This document shows, piece by piece, positions 23,791-32,508 of a DNA stretch of 64,000 nt. The DNA comes from Halohasta litchfieldiae (GTDB lineage: Archaea; Halobacteriota; Halobacteria; Halobacteriales; Haloferacaceae): positions 3,038,001 to 3,102,000 of the forward strand of contig NZ_CP024845.1 in NCBI RefSeq assembly GCF_002788215.1, written 5' to 3'. Each line of letters opens with the position of its first letter. Position 1 is the first letter of the stretch. Below the pieces are notes generated by a model. The model ran no database searches. It had not been told where the DNA came from and saw only the letters and a program-made list of their open reading frames with translations. A program made the position numbers and the translations under genes.

Positions 23791-23800
23791 ATTAATAAAA
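23791..23800 (-). promoter_or_regulatory. TATA-like element of samp2
   Basis: On the minus strand the sequence is TTTTATTAAT, centred 26 bases before the samp2 ATG. The only sequence between it and the start is a purine/pyrimidine mix with no SD-like motif, so the message should be leaderless. Confidence 0.5.
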
Positions 23801-23864
23801 GCAGTCGGGTCCGGCCGTCGACTGGTCTCGGGGCGTTTATGAGCCATCGACTGCTTGCTTCGGT

Positions 23865-24854
23865 ATGAGCGACGTCGACGCCGAAAGCGACAGCGAGCCG
23901 GAGCCGGGACGGGAGATCTGGATCGAGAAATACCGCCCCCAGACGCTCGACGACATCAAGGGCCAAGACGACATCGTCGAGCGGCTCCAGAGCTACATCG
24001 ACCAGCGGGATCTGCCGCATCTGCTGTTCTCGGGCCGTGCTGGAATCGGCAAAACGACCGCCGCGACCGCCATCGCCCGCGAGGTCTACGGCGACGACTG
24101 GCGGGGGAATTTCCTCGAACTCAACGCCTCCGATCAGCGCGGAATCGACGTGGTTCGAGACCGCATCAAGAACTTCGCCCGCTCGTCGTTTGGCGGTCAC
24201 GACTACCGTATTATCTTTCTTGATGAGGCTGACTCGCTTACATCCGATGCACAGTCAGCGCTCCGCCGCACGATGGAGCAGTTCTCCGACAACACCCGGT
24301 TTATTCTCTCCTGTAACTACTCCTCGAAGATCATCGACCCGATCCAGTCGCGGTGTGCCGTCTTCCGCTACTCGCCGCTTTCGGACGAAGCAGTCGCCGC
24401 ACAGGTCGACGAGATCGCTGCCGCCGAGGGAATCGAAGTCACTGACGATGGCCGTGAGGCGCTGGTCTACGCCGCGGGCGGCGATATGCGCCGGGCGATC
24501 AACTCCCTGCAGGCCGCCGCAACCACCGGCGAGGTCGTCGACGAGGAAGCGGTCTATCTCATTACGTCGACGGCGCGCCCCGAAGAAATCGAGTCGATGG
24601 TGACCGACGCAATCGCCGGCGACTTCTCGAAATCCCGTGCCACACTCGACACGCTGCTCACCGACACCGGGATGGCTGGCGGCGATATTATCGACCAACT
24701 TCACCGGTCAGTGTGGGACTTTGATCTCTCGGAGCGTGATGCGGTGCGACTGATGGAGCGAATCGGCGAGACGGATTACCGGATTACCGAGGGTGCGAAC
24801 GAGCAGGTCCAGCTTGAGGCACTGCTGGCGTCGCTAGCGATGAACGAACAGTAG
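23865..24854 (+). CDS. rfcS: replication factor C small subunit
   Basis: A 329-residue clamp-loader ATPase. Walker A is GRAGIGKTT with K63, the DEAD-type Walker B is [10 protein letters not shown], and the SRC motif is in [10 protein letters not shown]-terminal oligomerisation domain follows. It loads the PCNA clamp with ATP at primer ends. No intein is present, although haloarchaeal rfcS genes sometimes carry one. A GTTTAT element about 28 bases before the ATG serves as promoter. Confidence 0.96.
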   Translation: MSDVDAESDSEPEPGREIWIEKYRPQTLDDIKGQDDIVERLQSYIDQRDLPHLLFSGRAGIGKTTAATAIAREVYGDDWRGNFLELNASDQRGIDVVRDRIKNFARSSFGGHDYRIIFLDEADSLTSDAQSALRRTMEQFSDNTRFILSCNYSSKIIDPIQSRCAVFRYSPLSDEAVAAQVDEIAAAEGIEVTDDGREALVYAAGGDMRRAINSLQAAATTGEVVDEEAVYLITSTARPEEIESMVTDAIAGDFSKSRATLDTLLTDTGMAGGDIIDQLHRSVWDFDLSERDAVRLMERIGETDYRITEGANEQVQLEALLASLAMNEQ

Positions 24855-24877
24855 GCCGAACCGAGTAGGAGGGTTCC

Positions 24878-25822
24878 TCAGAGTTCGGGTTCAAGATAGA
24901 CGATTTTCACGCGGTCGTCGGTTGCTTTGAGTTCCGTCTCGATCTGGGTGATATCTTCGTCGATGTCACCGGTGATCAGCGATTTGTCGAAGCTCACCTC
25001 GGCAGTGACGAGTGCCTCGGCGGGGCCGACGAACATCGTTCGGAACCCGTCGACGTGCGTAACGCCTTCGTGGGCCGCGATAACGTCCCTGAGATCGGAT
25101 TCGACATCGGGATGGAGACTCTCACCGAGCAGGAGTCGTTTGTTCTCCCACGCGAGCGCGACGGCAAATCCCATCAGCATGAGACCGATCAGGAGCGCGG
25201 TTACCGCGTCGTAGATCGGGTTACCCGTGAGTTGGGTGAGGACGATTCCGACCAGTGCGAGGGCGGCTCCGAGCAGCGCGATGGTGTCTTCGGTGTAGGC
25301 CGTCAGCGTCGTCACGTCACTGGTCTTTTTAAATGCTTCCGGGATGCCGGACCAGCCGTAGTTCGTGATCTGTCGCTGGAGTTCGGCGTTGGCTTTGGCG
25401 AAAGCGTATAACTCGAAGCCGATGGCTCCGAGCAGGACAACGACGCTGACGTACCACGCCGGGAACGGACCGATTCCGAGGAGGGTTATCGGGTCGACGG
25501 TCACGGTGTGGGGATTGAGGATCGCTTCGTAACCGTGTTTGACCGACTCCCAGCCCGCGATGCCGAACAGCAGCACCGACACCAAAAAGCTGTAGAAGAA
25601 CTGTGCCTTGCCGTAGCCGAAGGGGTGGCTCTGGTCGGCCGCGCGGTCGCTGTACCGAATCCCAACCAAGAGGAACACCTGATTGCCGGTGTCCGAGATC
25701 GAATGGTAAACCTCCGACAACATGGAGGGGCTGCCGGTGAGCACGAAGGCGAAAAACTTGAGGATCGCAATCGCTCCGTTGGCGACGAGCGCGGCGAGGA
25801 CGACTGATTTACTGCCTGCCAT
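24878..25822 (-). CDS. cation diffusion facilitator (CDF) metal transporter
   Basis: A 314-residue CDF protein with six membrane segments and a cytoplasmic C-terminal domain. The metal site is partly changed: membrane segment 2 has SEVYHSISDTGNQ with His and Asp, and the second site reads AYTEDTIALLGA. CDF proteins export Zn2+, Mn2+ or Fe2+ in exchange for protons. The loop AELQRQITNYGWSGIPEAFKK is longer than in bacterial CDF. The metal is undetermined. It is monocistronic. Confidence 0.88.
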   Translation of the reverse strand: MAGSKSVVLAALVANGAIAILKFFAFVLTGSPSMLSEVYHSISDTGNQVFLLVGIRYSDRAADQSHPFGYGKAQFFYSFLVSVLLFGIAGWESVKHGYEAILNPHTVTVDPITLLGIGPFPAWYVSVVVLLGAIGFELYAFAKANAELQRQITNYGWSGIPEAFKKTSDVTTLTAYTEDTIALLGAALALVGIVLTQLTGNPIYDAVTALLIGLMLMGFAVALAWENKRLLLGESLHPDVESDLRDVIAAHEGVTHVDGFRTMFVGPAEALVTAEVSFDKSLITGDIDEDITQIETELKATDDRVKIVYLEPEL

Positions 25823-25955
25823 ATGTCATGGCTGACGTGTCTGCCGTTTAATGGTTCCGTCACCCTCTCGGCGTCGACCGAGTGGGTTCGTCCCACTGTC
25901 GACCGGTCCGTCCCGGAACAATAGTTTTCAGTAGTCAGACCCATAATGGTTGGAT

Positions 25956-26468
25956 ATGCTTACAATCGTCTCCGATACTCACAGCACCGATGGCCACCGT
26001 CTCCGCGGGCGCACGCTCAAAGCGGTTCGCACGGCCGACCTCGTCGTCCACGCTGGCGACTTCATGATCGACCCCGTCCTCGATGCCTTCGAGGACGAAT
26101 CGTCGACGTTCCGAGGCGTCTACGGCAACAACGATGACGAAGCGATCCGCTCGCGGCTCCCCAAAGCCCGAACTATCGAGTATGAGGGCGTCCGGTTCGC
26201 CGTAACCCACACGGTTCGCGGGGGGAACACGGCCCTGACACTGTTCGGCAAGGAACGCGAAGCCGATGCGGTCATCTTCGGCCACAGCCACCGCCCGACA
26301 GCTGAGTTGTCCGGCGAGCTCCCCCTTATCAATCCGGGGAGCCACGCCCAGCCGCGGGGCAATCGCCCGGCGCATGCCGAACTGGAGCCGGTTGCGGGTG
26401 GACTGCAGGGTCGACTCGTGACACCGGATGGCGAGGTGTTCAAACAGTTCGAGATCCAGCCGCGGTGA
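25956..26468 (+). CDS. YfcE/MJ0936-type metallophosphoesterase
   Basis: A 170-residue calcineurin-like phosphodiesterase. The metal ligands are D7 and H9 (SDTHS), HAGDF, GNND, THT and GHSH in the expected order. These enzymes hydrolyse phosphodiesters in vitro, and the natural substrate is not known. I use the ATG at 25956; a TTG six bases earlier is also in frame. Confidence 0.9.
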   Translation: MLTIVSDTHSTDGHRLRGRTLKAVRTADLVVHAGDFMIDPVLDAFEDESSTFRGVYGNNDDEAIRSRLPKARTIEYEGVRFAVTHTVRGGNTALTLFGKEREADAVIFGHSHRPTAELSGELPLINPGSHAQPRGNRPAHAELEPVAGGLQGRLVTPDGEVFKQFEIQPR

Positions 26469-26528
26469 GTTCGGATGCTGGCGTCGACACGTCGAAACGC
26501 CTTTCAACAGGCCGATAATACCCAATCT

Positions 26529-26672
26529 ATGGTTGTTTCGTTCTTCGACGATCCCGTGGTTATCGGGCTTATCGTCCTCTTGGTAGCGTTCGTCTTCTTC
26601 GGCTATCTGTTAATGCGTCGCACCGTGCTCGGGCTCCGTGAAGGGTACGAAGACGGCCAACGGCGGGAGTAA
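26529..26672 (+). CDS. 47-residue single-span membrane protein upstream of a phosphate permease
   Basis: The protein has a hydrophobic helix (residues about 8-27) followed by a basic/acidic cytoplasmic tail ending GYEDGQRRE. The ATG at 26529 is chosen because upstream codons do not look like protein. The stop is 27 bases before the PiT transporter, so it is probably its small partner or regulatory subunit. It belongs to no family I can name. Confidence 0.7.
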   Translation: MVVSFFDDPVVIGLIVLLVAFVFFGYLLMRRTVLGLREGYEDGQRRE

Positions 26673-26699
26673 GATGGCTACTGTTCTGGAGCACACACA

Positions 26700-27896
26700 A
26701 TGGTAGCAACTGGCACACTACTCACGTTCGGCGTTGCGGCCGCCGCCAGCCTGTTTATGGCGTGGGCCATCGGGGCCGGCTCCTCGGGCTCTACGCCGTT
26801 CGCCCCCGCGGTCGGTGCCAACGCGATCTCCGTCATGCGGGCCGGGCTGATCGTCGGCGTCCTCGGCTTCTTTGGAGCCGTCTTTCAGGGCGCGAACGTC
26901 ACCGAAGCAGTCGGCAGCGAACTCATCATCGGTGAGCCACTCACCGCGACCGCGGCGATTGTCGGGCTCATCACCGCCGCCGTGTTGGTCGCTATCGGCG
27001 TCTTCGCTGGCTACCCGATTGCGACCGCCTTTACGGTCACTGGCGCTATCGTCGGCGTCGGATTGGCGATGGGCGGCGCGCCCGCGTGGGCGAAGTATGC
27101 CGAGATCATGACGCTGTGGGTGCTGACGCCGTTTGTTGGCGGCGGCATCGCCTACGGCATCGCTCGCCTCCTCCGGGGCGACCGGTTCGACGAGGATTAT
27201 CTGATCGCGCTGTTGGGTGGCGTTATCGGCTTTATCATCGCTAACGTCGGCTTCGCATTCCTCGGCCCACCAGATGGCTCCGGTTCGATTGCCGGGACGC
27301 TCGGTGCAGGGTTGCCGCTTCCCACGGTGGCTGGCGTCGACGGCGGCCAGATAGTCGCCGCACTCGCCGTGGCGGCGCTGTCAGTTGCGGTGCTTTGGTT
27401 CGCGCTCAACCGGGACCGGACGGCCGGCCAGCGGCGGTTCCTGCTCGTGCTCGGTGGGCTCGTGGCGTTCTCGGCCGGCGGCAGTCAGGTCGGGCTGGCG
27501 ATTGGCCCGCTGGTGCCGTTGCTGGGTAGCGGTATCGAGATCCCACTGTGGGCTGTTCTTACCGGCGGTGGGTTCGGACTCCTGCTTGGCTCGTGGACCG
27601 GCGCGCCGCGAATGATCAAAGCACTGGCCCAAGACTACTCCGCGCTCGGCCCCCGGCGCTCAATCGCGGCGCTCATCCCCTCGTTCGCTATCGCCCAGAC
27701 GGCGGTCGCGTTCGGGATTCCGGTCTCGTTTAACGAGATCATCGTCAGCGCCATTGTTGGCAGCGGCTACGCCGCGGGGAACGCCGGGGTGAGTCGACGG
27801 AAAATGATCTACACCGTGCTCGCATGGGTCGGCTCGCTCGTGTTGTCGTTCGTGTTGGCCTACGGGATCTTCACGCTGATTACACTCGTTCGGTGA
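26700..27896 (+). CDS. PiT-family inorganic phosphate transporter
   Basis: A 398-residue membrane protein of the PiT (low-affinity phosphate) family, with two related halves containing GANAIS (near residue 40) and the matching region in the second half (GSGYAAGNAGVSRRK). Around ten membrane segments are visible. PiT carriers couple phosphate or sulfate uptake to H+ or Na+. The upstream 47-residue membrane protein is likely co-transcribed. An AbrB-PhoU regulator at 54570 could act on it, but that is inference. Confidence 0.88.
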   Translation: MVATGTLLTFGVAAAASLFMAWAIGAGSSGSTPFAPAVGANAISVMRAGLIVGVLGFFGAVFQGANVTEAVGSELIIGEPLTATAAIVGLITAAVLVAIGVFAGYPIATAFTVTGAIVGVGLAMGGAPAWAKYAEIMTLWVLTPFVGGGIAYGIARLLRGDRFDEDYLIALLGGVIGFIIANVGFAFLGPPDGSGSIAGTLGAGLPLPTVAGVDGGQIVAALAVAALSVAVLWFALNRDRTAGQRRFLLVLGGLVAFSAGGSQVGLAIGPLVPLLGSGIEIPLWAVLTGGGFGLLLGSWTGAPRMIKALAQDYSALGPRRSIAALIPSFAIAQTAVAFGIPVSFNEIIVSAIVGSGYAAGNAGVSRRKMIYTVLAWVGSLVLSFVLAYGIFTLITLVR

Positions 27897-28015
27897 TCGC
27901 ATCAACCAATAATCGAGCAGTATGATACCGAAAACAGACGCCAGTTAGTCCGTCCCTACGCTAGATAATCCGTCACTACGTTCTGTCGGAGTTCACGTCA
28001 GTCGACCGGAGTCAC

Positions 28016-29374
28016 TCACGTTAGTTCCGGCTCCTCGTCGACCTCTGTTTTAGGATACTCCGCAGTAACGGTGATCCGTGCTTTCAGGATTCGGGTGTTG
28101 TCGACCTCTTCGATCTCGATCTCGACGCCGTCGTACTCGAAGGTCTCGCCCTCCTCGACGAGTCGACCGGCTCGATTAAACACGAAGCCAGCGAGGGTTT
28201 CGAACTCCTCGCCCTCCGGCAGTTCGATATCCAGCGCATCGTTGACCTCGTGGATGTTGACCTCGCCGCGGACCAGCGTCGTCTGGTCGTCGAGTCGCTC
28301 GAATGGCTCTTCTTCGTCGCCTTCGAGAATATCGCCGACGATCTCCTCGACCATATCTTCGAGGGTGATGATCCCTTCAGTCGTCCCGAACTCGTCGAGG
28401 ACGATCACCATCTGGAGGCGGTTTTCCTGCATTTCGGCCAGCAGGTCGTCGGCGTTCTTCGACTCGGGGACGTGGAGCGTCGGCTGGACGACATCGCCGA
28501 GGTTACTGCCACCCTCGCTGTACTGGTGTTCTCGGACCAGATCTCGGATGTTGACGATGCCGATGATGTTGTCGAGGTTGCCGTCGTAGACGGGCACCCG
28601 AACGTGATCGTTGCTGATACAGACCTGAATCGCCTCCTCGACGGTCGACTCACGGGAGACCGCAGTCACGTCGAGTCGGGGCGTCATCACCTCCTTGGCA
28701 ATCGTCGAGTTGAACGTGAAAATGCGTTCGAGCATCTCGCGTTCCTCCTCCTCGATGACGCCCTCACGCTCACCGGTTTCGATGATGTCCTGAATCTCAT
28801 CGCGGGTGACGTAGGGTGATTCGATCTGCGAGGAACTGCCAAGCAGCTTGTTGATCACTCGTGTCAGATGGTCAAAGACGAATATCAGTGGAAAGAGGAG
28901 ATATTCGGAGAACTTCAGTGGCTTGGCGATCCGCAGGGCCCACGATTCGGTGTTTTCGACCGCGTAGGATTTCGGCGCGCTCTCGCCGAACAGCAGCACG
29001 ACGGCCGTAATTCCGAAGGTGGCCGCAAAGACAGCCTGACCTTGTGTGAGATAGAAGCCAAACAGTGTGGTTGCTATCGAGGACATCGCGATGTTGGCGA
29101 TGTTGTTGCCGACCAGAATCGTTACCAGCAATCGGTGGGGGTCATTTTTGAGCCCCTCGACCAGCTTTGAGTTTTTGATCCCCTCGTCGACCATCGAGTC
29201 GACCCGGTGTTGGGGCAGCGAGAAGAAAGCGATCTCCGACGACGAAAAAAACGCCGAGAGACCGATCAGGATGACGATGCCCACCACGCCTAAAATCGTG
29301 AGCGTCGATGTGTCGAAAGCCGGTAGCTGCAACGCCGAGAGCATAACAGAAGCATCTGCAAGCGATAAACCCAT
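28016..29374 (-). CDS. CNNM/HlyC-CorC-type membrane protein with CBS domains
   Basis: A 452-residue protein with an N-terminal DUF21/CNNM membrane domain (about residues 25-195), two CBS domains (EVMTPRLDVTAVSRES and then VVQPTLHVPESKNADD) and a C-terminal CorC_HlyC domain (EVNDALDIELPEGEEFETLAGFVFNRAG). Relatives export Mg2+ or affect Co2+/Mg2+ resistance. The CBS pair binds adenine nucleotides and senses energy state. A TTAAT element about 28 bases before the ATG at 29374 is the likely promoter. Confidence 0.92.
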   Translation of the reverse strand: MGLSLADASVMLSALQLPAFDTSTLTILGVVGIVILIGLSAFFSSSEIAFFSLPQHRVDSMVDEGIKNSKLVEGLKNDPHRLLVTILVGNNIANIAMSSIATTLFGFYLTQGQAVFAATFGITAVVLLFGESAPKSYAVENTESWALRIAKPLKFSEYLLFPLIFVFDHLTRVINKLLGSSSQIESPYVTRDEIQDIIETGEREGVIEEEEREMLERIFTFNSTIAKEVMTPRLDVTAVSRESTVEEAIQVCISNDHVRVPVYDGNLDNIIGIVNIRDLVREHQYSEGGSNLGDVVQPTLHVPESKNADDLLAEMQENRLQMVIVLDEFGTTEGIITLEDMVEEIVGDILEGDEEEPFERLDDQTTLVRGEVNIHEVNDALDIELPEGEEFETLAGFVFNRAGRLVEEGETFEYDGVEIEIEEVDNTRILKARITVTAEYPKTEVDEEPELT

Positions 29375-29452
29375 GTGCTGAATCGTTGCTCGGCCCGGAA
29401 ATTAAGCGTTGTCCTCCCGGCGCGTTGGGGTAGTCGTCTCCGAGCAAGCGGA

Positions 29453-29460
29453 GACATAAA
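29453..29460 (+). promoter_or_regulatory. TATA-like element of the small zinc protein
   Basis: ACATAAAG lies 26-33 bases before the ATG at 29486. Confidence 0.4.
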
Positions 29461-29485
29461 GACGGCCCAACTCATAGGCTCGCTA

Positions 29486-29707
29486 ATGGCAAAACGGCGC
29501 TGTGATGGCTGTGAGACGAAGGTAAAAATCGCCGGAGGGATCGGTGATTTTTGGAGTTTCGACTTCACGCCAACCGGCGGGATGATCCTCGAACTCGCCG
29601 ACGGCAGCGAGCATTTCCTCTGTATGGACTGCGTCGACAAGCTTCCCGACGACCACGATCCGGGAGCCGACGACGTGGCCGCACTGTCGACCGACACCGA
29701 GGAGTGA
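29486..29707 (+). CDS. small zinc-binding protein of unknown function
   Basis: A 73-residue protein with C6-x2-C9 near the N terminus and C-x2-C (CMDCVDKL) in the second half, a likely zinc ribbon. Between them lies an aromatic-rich GDFWSFDFTP strand. It is typical of the short zinc-finger proteins abundant in haloarchaea. I assign no function. It is followed by the FeS helicase gene 58 bases on. Confidence 0.75.
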   Translation: MAKRRCDGCETKVKIAGGIGDFWSFDFTPTGGMILELADGSEHFLCMDCVDKLPDDHDPGADDVAALSTDTEE

Positions 29708-29765
29708 GCAAACGTATCACACAGCCATCCGTACGTTTTTGACCGAGGCCGCCCCACCACCTGCC

Positions 29766-31538
29766 GTGAAGCCCTCGCGTATTTTGGCGGAGTTCCCCGC
29801 CCCCAGCTTCCGTGCGACCCAACAGGAGGCACTCACTGAGATCCGCGAGGCATTTGAATCCGACAACGACGTGGTGCTGATCCGCGCACCCACCGGCAGC
29901 GGCAAATCCCTCCTTGCCCGCTCGATCATGGGCTGTGCGCGGGATCTCCAGACCGCCAAACCCGCCGAAGTAACGGGGGCCTACTACACGACCCCGCAGG
30001 TCTCCCAACTCGATGACGTCGACGCCGACGACCTGCTGGACGACCTCGAAGTCATCCGCGGCAAAAGCAACTACAACTGTATTCTCCCCGGCGAACACGA
30101 CACGCCGGTCAATCAGGCCCCCTGCGCCCGGGAGAAGGGGTTTGACTGTACTGTCAAACATCGCTGTCCCTACTATTCGGACCGAGCTATCGCCTCCGGC
30201 CAGCCGATGGCCGCGATGACGCTGGCCTATTTTATGCAGACCGCCGGCTCCGACGTGTTCGGGATGCGCGACGTGGTCGTCATCGACGAGGCCCACGGGC
30301 TCGCCGAGTGGGCCGAAATGTACGCGACAATCGAGCTCTCGCCCCACCGTGTCCCAGTCTGGGACGATGTCGACATTCCCGACATCAACGGAGGCCACGA
30401 TCAGGTCGAGGTGGCGATTGGGTTCGCCGAGCGACTCTCGAACGTCTGTTCGGCCGCCAAAGACCAACTGACAAACGAACCGGAGCTAACGCCCGACGAG
30501 GTCGCCCGTCGGGACCGACTCGGCGAACTGGTCTCGGAACTCGACTGGTTCATGGAGGACTACCGGAGTCCAGACAGCCCGACGACGTGGGTCGTCGACC
30601 AGCCCGGCGGAGCGGGCACCGCGATTACAATCAAACCGCTCGATCCCGCCCGCTATCTGCATCACACGGTCTGGGACCGCGGCGAGAAGTTCGCGCTGCT
30701 GTCGGCAACCATACTCAACAAGGACGCCTTCTGTCGACAGGTCGGTCTCGATCCTGACCGCGTCGCGCTGGTGGACGTAGAGCACACGTTCCCAATCGAA
30801 AACAGGCCCTTGTACGACGTGACACAGGGGAAAATGACCTACGAACACCGCGACGACACGATCCCCAAAATCGCCCGCCTCATCGTTCGGCTGATGGCCC
30901 ACCATCCCGACGAGAAAGGGATCATTCACGCCCACTCGTATGCGATTGCCGAGCAGTTGGCCGAAACGCTCACCGAGTTCGGCGTCGGCCAGCGCGTGCG
31001 GGTCCATGACACGGAGAACAGAGATGCCGAACTCGACGCCTGGAAGGCCAGCAACGATCCGGAACTGTTCATCGCCGTCAAAATGGAGGAGGCCCTCGAC
31101 TTAAAAGGCGATCTGGCACGCTGGCAGGTACTGTGTAAAGCTCCGTATTTAAATACGAACGACTCACGGGTCGCCCAGCGGCTCGAAGACGGCCAGTGGG
31201 CGTGGTATCACCGGACCGCCCTCCGGACGGTGATTCAGGCCTGCGGGCGGGTCGTGCGCGCGCCGGATGATTACGGCGCGACCTATCTCGCGGATTCGAG
31301 TCTGCTTGACCTTTTTGAGCGCGCCGAGAGCGACACCCCGCCGTGGTTCAAACAGCAGGTCGACCGACTCTCGAAGCCGACCCTCCCAGAGTTCGATCCA
31401 CAGGCGGCGCTCGCTGGAATCAATGCGACAGCATCGCCCAGTCGTTCAGGAAAACAGACTACTGGACAGACACGAACTGAGTCCGACGCCGACCGTCGGA
31501 AGAACCATCCGCTGTCGGACGTCTGGGGCGACGGGTGA
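29766..31538 (+). CDS. XPD/DinG-like superfamily 2 helicase with 4Fe-4S domain
   Basis: A 590-residue ATP-dependent DNA helicase. It has Walker A APTGSGKS (K47), four cysteines C105, C120, C128 and C134 in the spacing of the XPD/Rad3 iron-sulfur domain, IDEAHGL as the DEAH box and QACGRVVRAPDD as motif VI. XPD relatives unwind DNA 5'-3' in repair. A TTG at 29739 would add nine residues. I prefer the GTG at 29766, because the family begins near KPSRILAEFPAPSFR. The C-terminal 50 residues are disordered. Confidence 0.88.
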   Translation: MKPSRILAEFPAPSFRATQQEALTEIREAFESDNDVVLIRAPTGSGKSLLARSIMGCARDLQTAKPAEVTGAYYTTPQVSQLDDVDADDLLDDLEVIRGKSNYNCILPGEHDTPVNQAPCAREKGFDCTVKHRCPYYSDRAIASGQPMAAMTLAYFMQTAGSDVFGMRDVVVIDEAHGLAEWAEMYATIELSPHRVPVWDDVDIPDINGGHDQVEVAIGFAERLSNVCSAAKDQLTNEPELTPDEVARRDRLGELVSELDWFMEDYRSPDSPTTWVVDQPGGAGTAITIKPLDPARYLHHTVWDRGEKFALLSATILNKDAFCRQVGLDPDRVALVDVEHTFPIENRPLYDVTQGKMTYEHRDDTIPKIARLIVRLMAHHPDEKGIIHAHSYAIAEQLAETLTEFGVGQRVRVHDTENRDAELDAWKASNDPELFIAVKMEEALDLKGDLARWQVLCKAPYLNTNDSRVAQRLEDGQWAWYHRTALRTVIQACGRVVRAPDDYGATYLADSSLLDLFERAESDTPPWFKQQVDRLSKPTLPEFDPQAALAGINATASPSRSGKQTTGQTRTESDADRRKNHPLSDVWGDG

Positions 31539-31553
31539 GACGGTGCAGTCGGC

Positions 31554-31637
31554 TTAAATGAGCACCGCGCCGTAGGCGAGCATCGAGCCAATCATCAGGA
31601 CTGTAAAGAAAATCGCCATGATCTGCTGTCGGTCCAT
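31554..31637 (-). CDS. 27-residue single-span membrane peptide
   Basis: MDRQQIMAIF starts a 27-residue peptide made mostly of one hydrophobic helix, with a polar N terminus and no C-terminal tail. Two points support it as a gene: a TAATATGT element centred 24 bases before the ATG at 31637, and codon use like the neighbours. It lies convergent with the helicase gene, 15 bases away. Its function is unknown; membrane microproteins often attach to larger complexes. Confidence 0.55.
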   Translation of the reverse strand: MDRQQIMAIFFTVLMIGSMLAYGAVLI

Positions 31638-31657
31638 ACAGCGGGTCGAACCTCGAA

Positions 31658-31665
31658 CATATTAG
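31658..31665 (-). promoter_or_regulatory. TATA-like element of the 27-residue gene
   Basis: On the minus strand this is TAATATGT, centred 24 bases before the ATG at 31637. It supports the tiny gene as real. Confidence 0.4.
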
Positions 31666-31804
31666 AGGTTATGACTCTCTGAGACGCTACCAGTACCGCC
31701 CAGACACAGATTGACAATCAACAACCTAAAATCCAAATTTACTTTTGTTTTTCACAGTTATAGCTAATTCTTACAAGTGGTGTGGCACTAAGACTCACAG
31801 AAGG

Positions 31805-31813
31805 TTTAGATAC
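31805..31813 (+). promoter_or_regulatory. TATA-like element of the 47-residue HTH gene
   Basis: TTTAGATAC is centred 25 bases before the ATG at 31834. The preceding 130 bases are AT-rich and without genes. Confidence 0.45.
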
Positions 31814-31833
31814 TTGGTGTCTGTATACAGAGT

Positions 31834-31977
31834 ATGGCAACGAACGGCCTCATGACCGCATTGACACTGTACCGCTGTGGAACCCTCACGTTCAAGCAGG
31901 CGGCAACCCGCGCTGGCCAGACCGACGACACCTTCGCCCGGACACTCGCCCAGTACGGCATCCCGGCCCACAACTGA
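31834..31977 (+). CDS. 47-residue protein with HTH-like repeat (haloarchaeal small protein)
   Basis: The protein reads like one compact helix-turn-helix unit: ALTLYRCGTLTFKQAATRAGQ followed by DDTFARTLAQYGIP. Similar short haloarchaeal proteins have this LYRxGTLTxxQAA pattern and no known role. It may bind DNA or act as an adaptor. It stands alone, 92 bases before the next gene. Confidence 0.65.
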   Translation: MATNGLMTALTLYRCGTLTFKQAATRAGQTDDTFARTLAQYGIPAHN

Positions 31978-32069
31978 GACTGGCTGCAGAAGCTAATTCT
32001 CGCAATTTGATACTAACAAGGAAACTATTAGTACCCCATGATACGTACTCACAAATGGAGGGGTGATCC

Positions 32070-32390
32070 ATGTCAACACATATCAAACGCCTGTGTGACA
32101 GTCTGGAGCTCCCACGTGCGGATGCGTGGGCAGCCCACGCGACTGTCGAAGGCTGGCTTCGCGCCGAATCAGCGCCCGACTCCGACACCAGTATCGACCG
32201 GCTGCGTGTCGGCTCGCGGCTCCTGTCACGGCTTGAAACGGACGGGCGGCTGACCCGAGATCAGCTCTCGCTGCTCGCTGACCTCTGTCAACAGCGGCTG
32301 GATGACGACACAGCCCCAGCTCGTGATCGTGAGTCGCTTGCCGCAGTCGTCGACCACGTCGAGTATACCCTCGATATGTGTTCGACCTAA
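32070..32390 (+). CDS. helical haloarchaeal protein of unknown function
   Basis: A 106-residue soluble, helix-rich protein (RLCDSLELPRADAWAAHATVEGWL at the start). Unlike most genes here it has a clear Shine-Dalgarno sequence, GGAGGGG, ending 6 bases before the ATG at 32070, so it is translated with a leader. The leader also holds TACTAA/TTAGTA as an inverted repeat. It is convergent with mcm. I recognise no characterised family. Confidence 0.75.
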   Translation: MSTHIKRLCDSLELPRADAWAAHATVEGWLRAESAPDSDTSIDRLRVGSRLLSRLETDGRLTRDQLSLLADLCQQRLDDDTAPARDRESLAAVVDHVEYTLDMCST

Positions 32391-32508
32391 GCTGGCACGG
32401 GATAGCCAGTGTCGACCGACCCCGACGACCTGACGACCTCAGGGGACCAACCACTGGGGTCGACAGCTCCGTGGTGGGGCTTTTTGATACTGAAAAGAAG
32501 CCTGCGAG

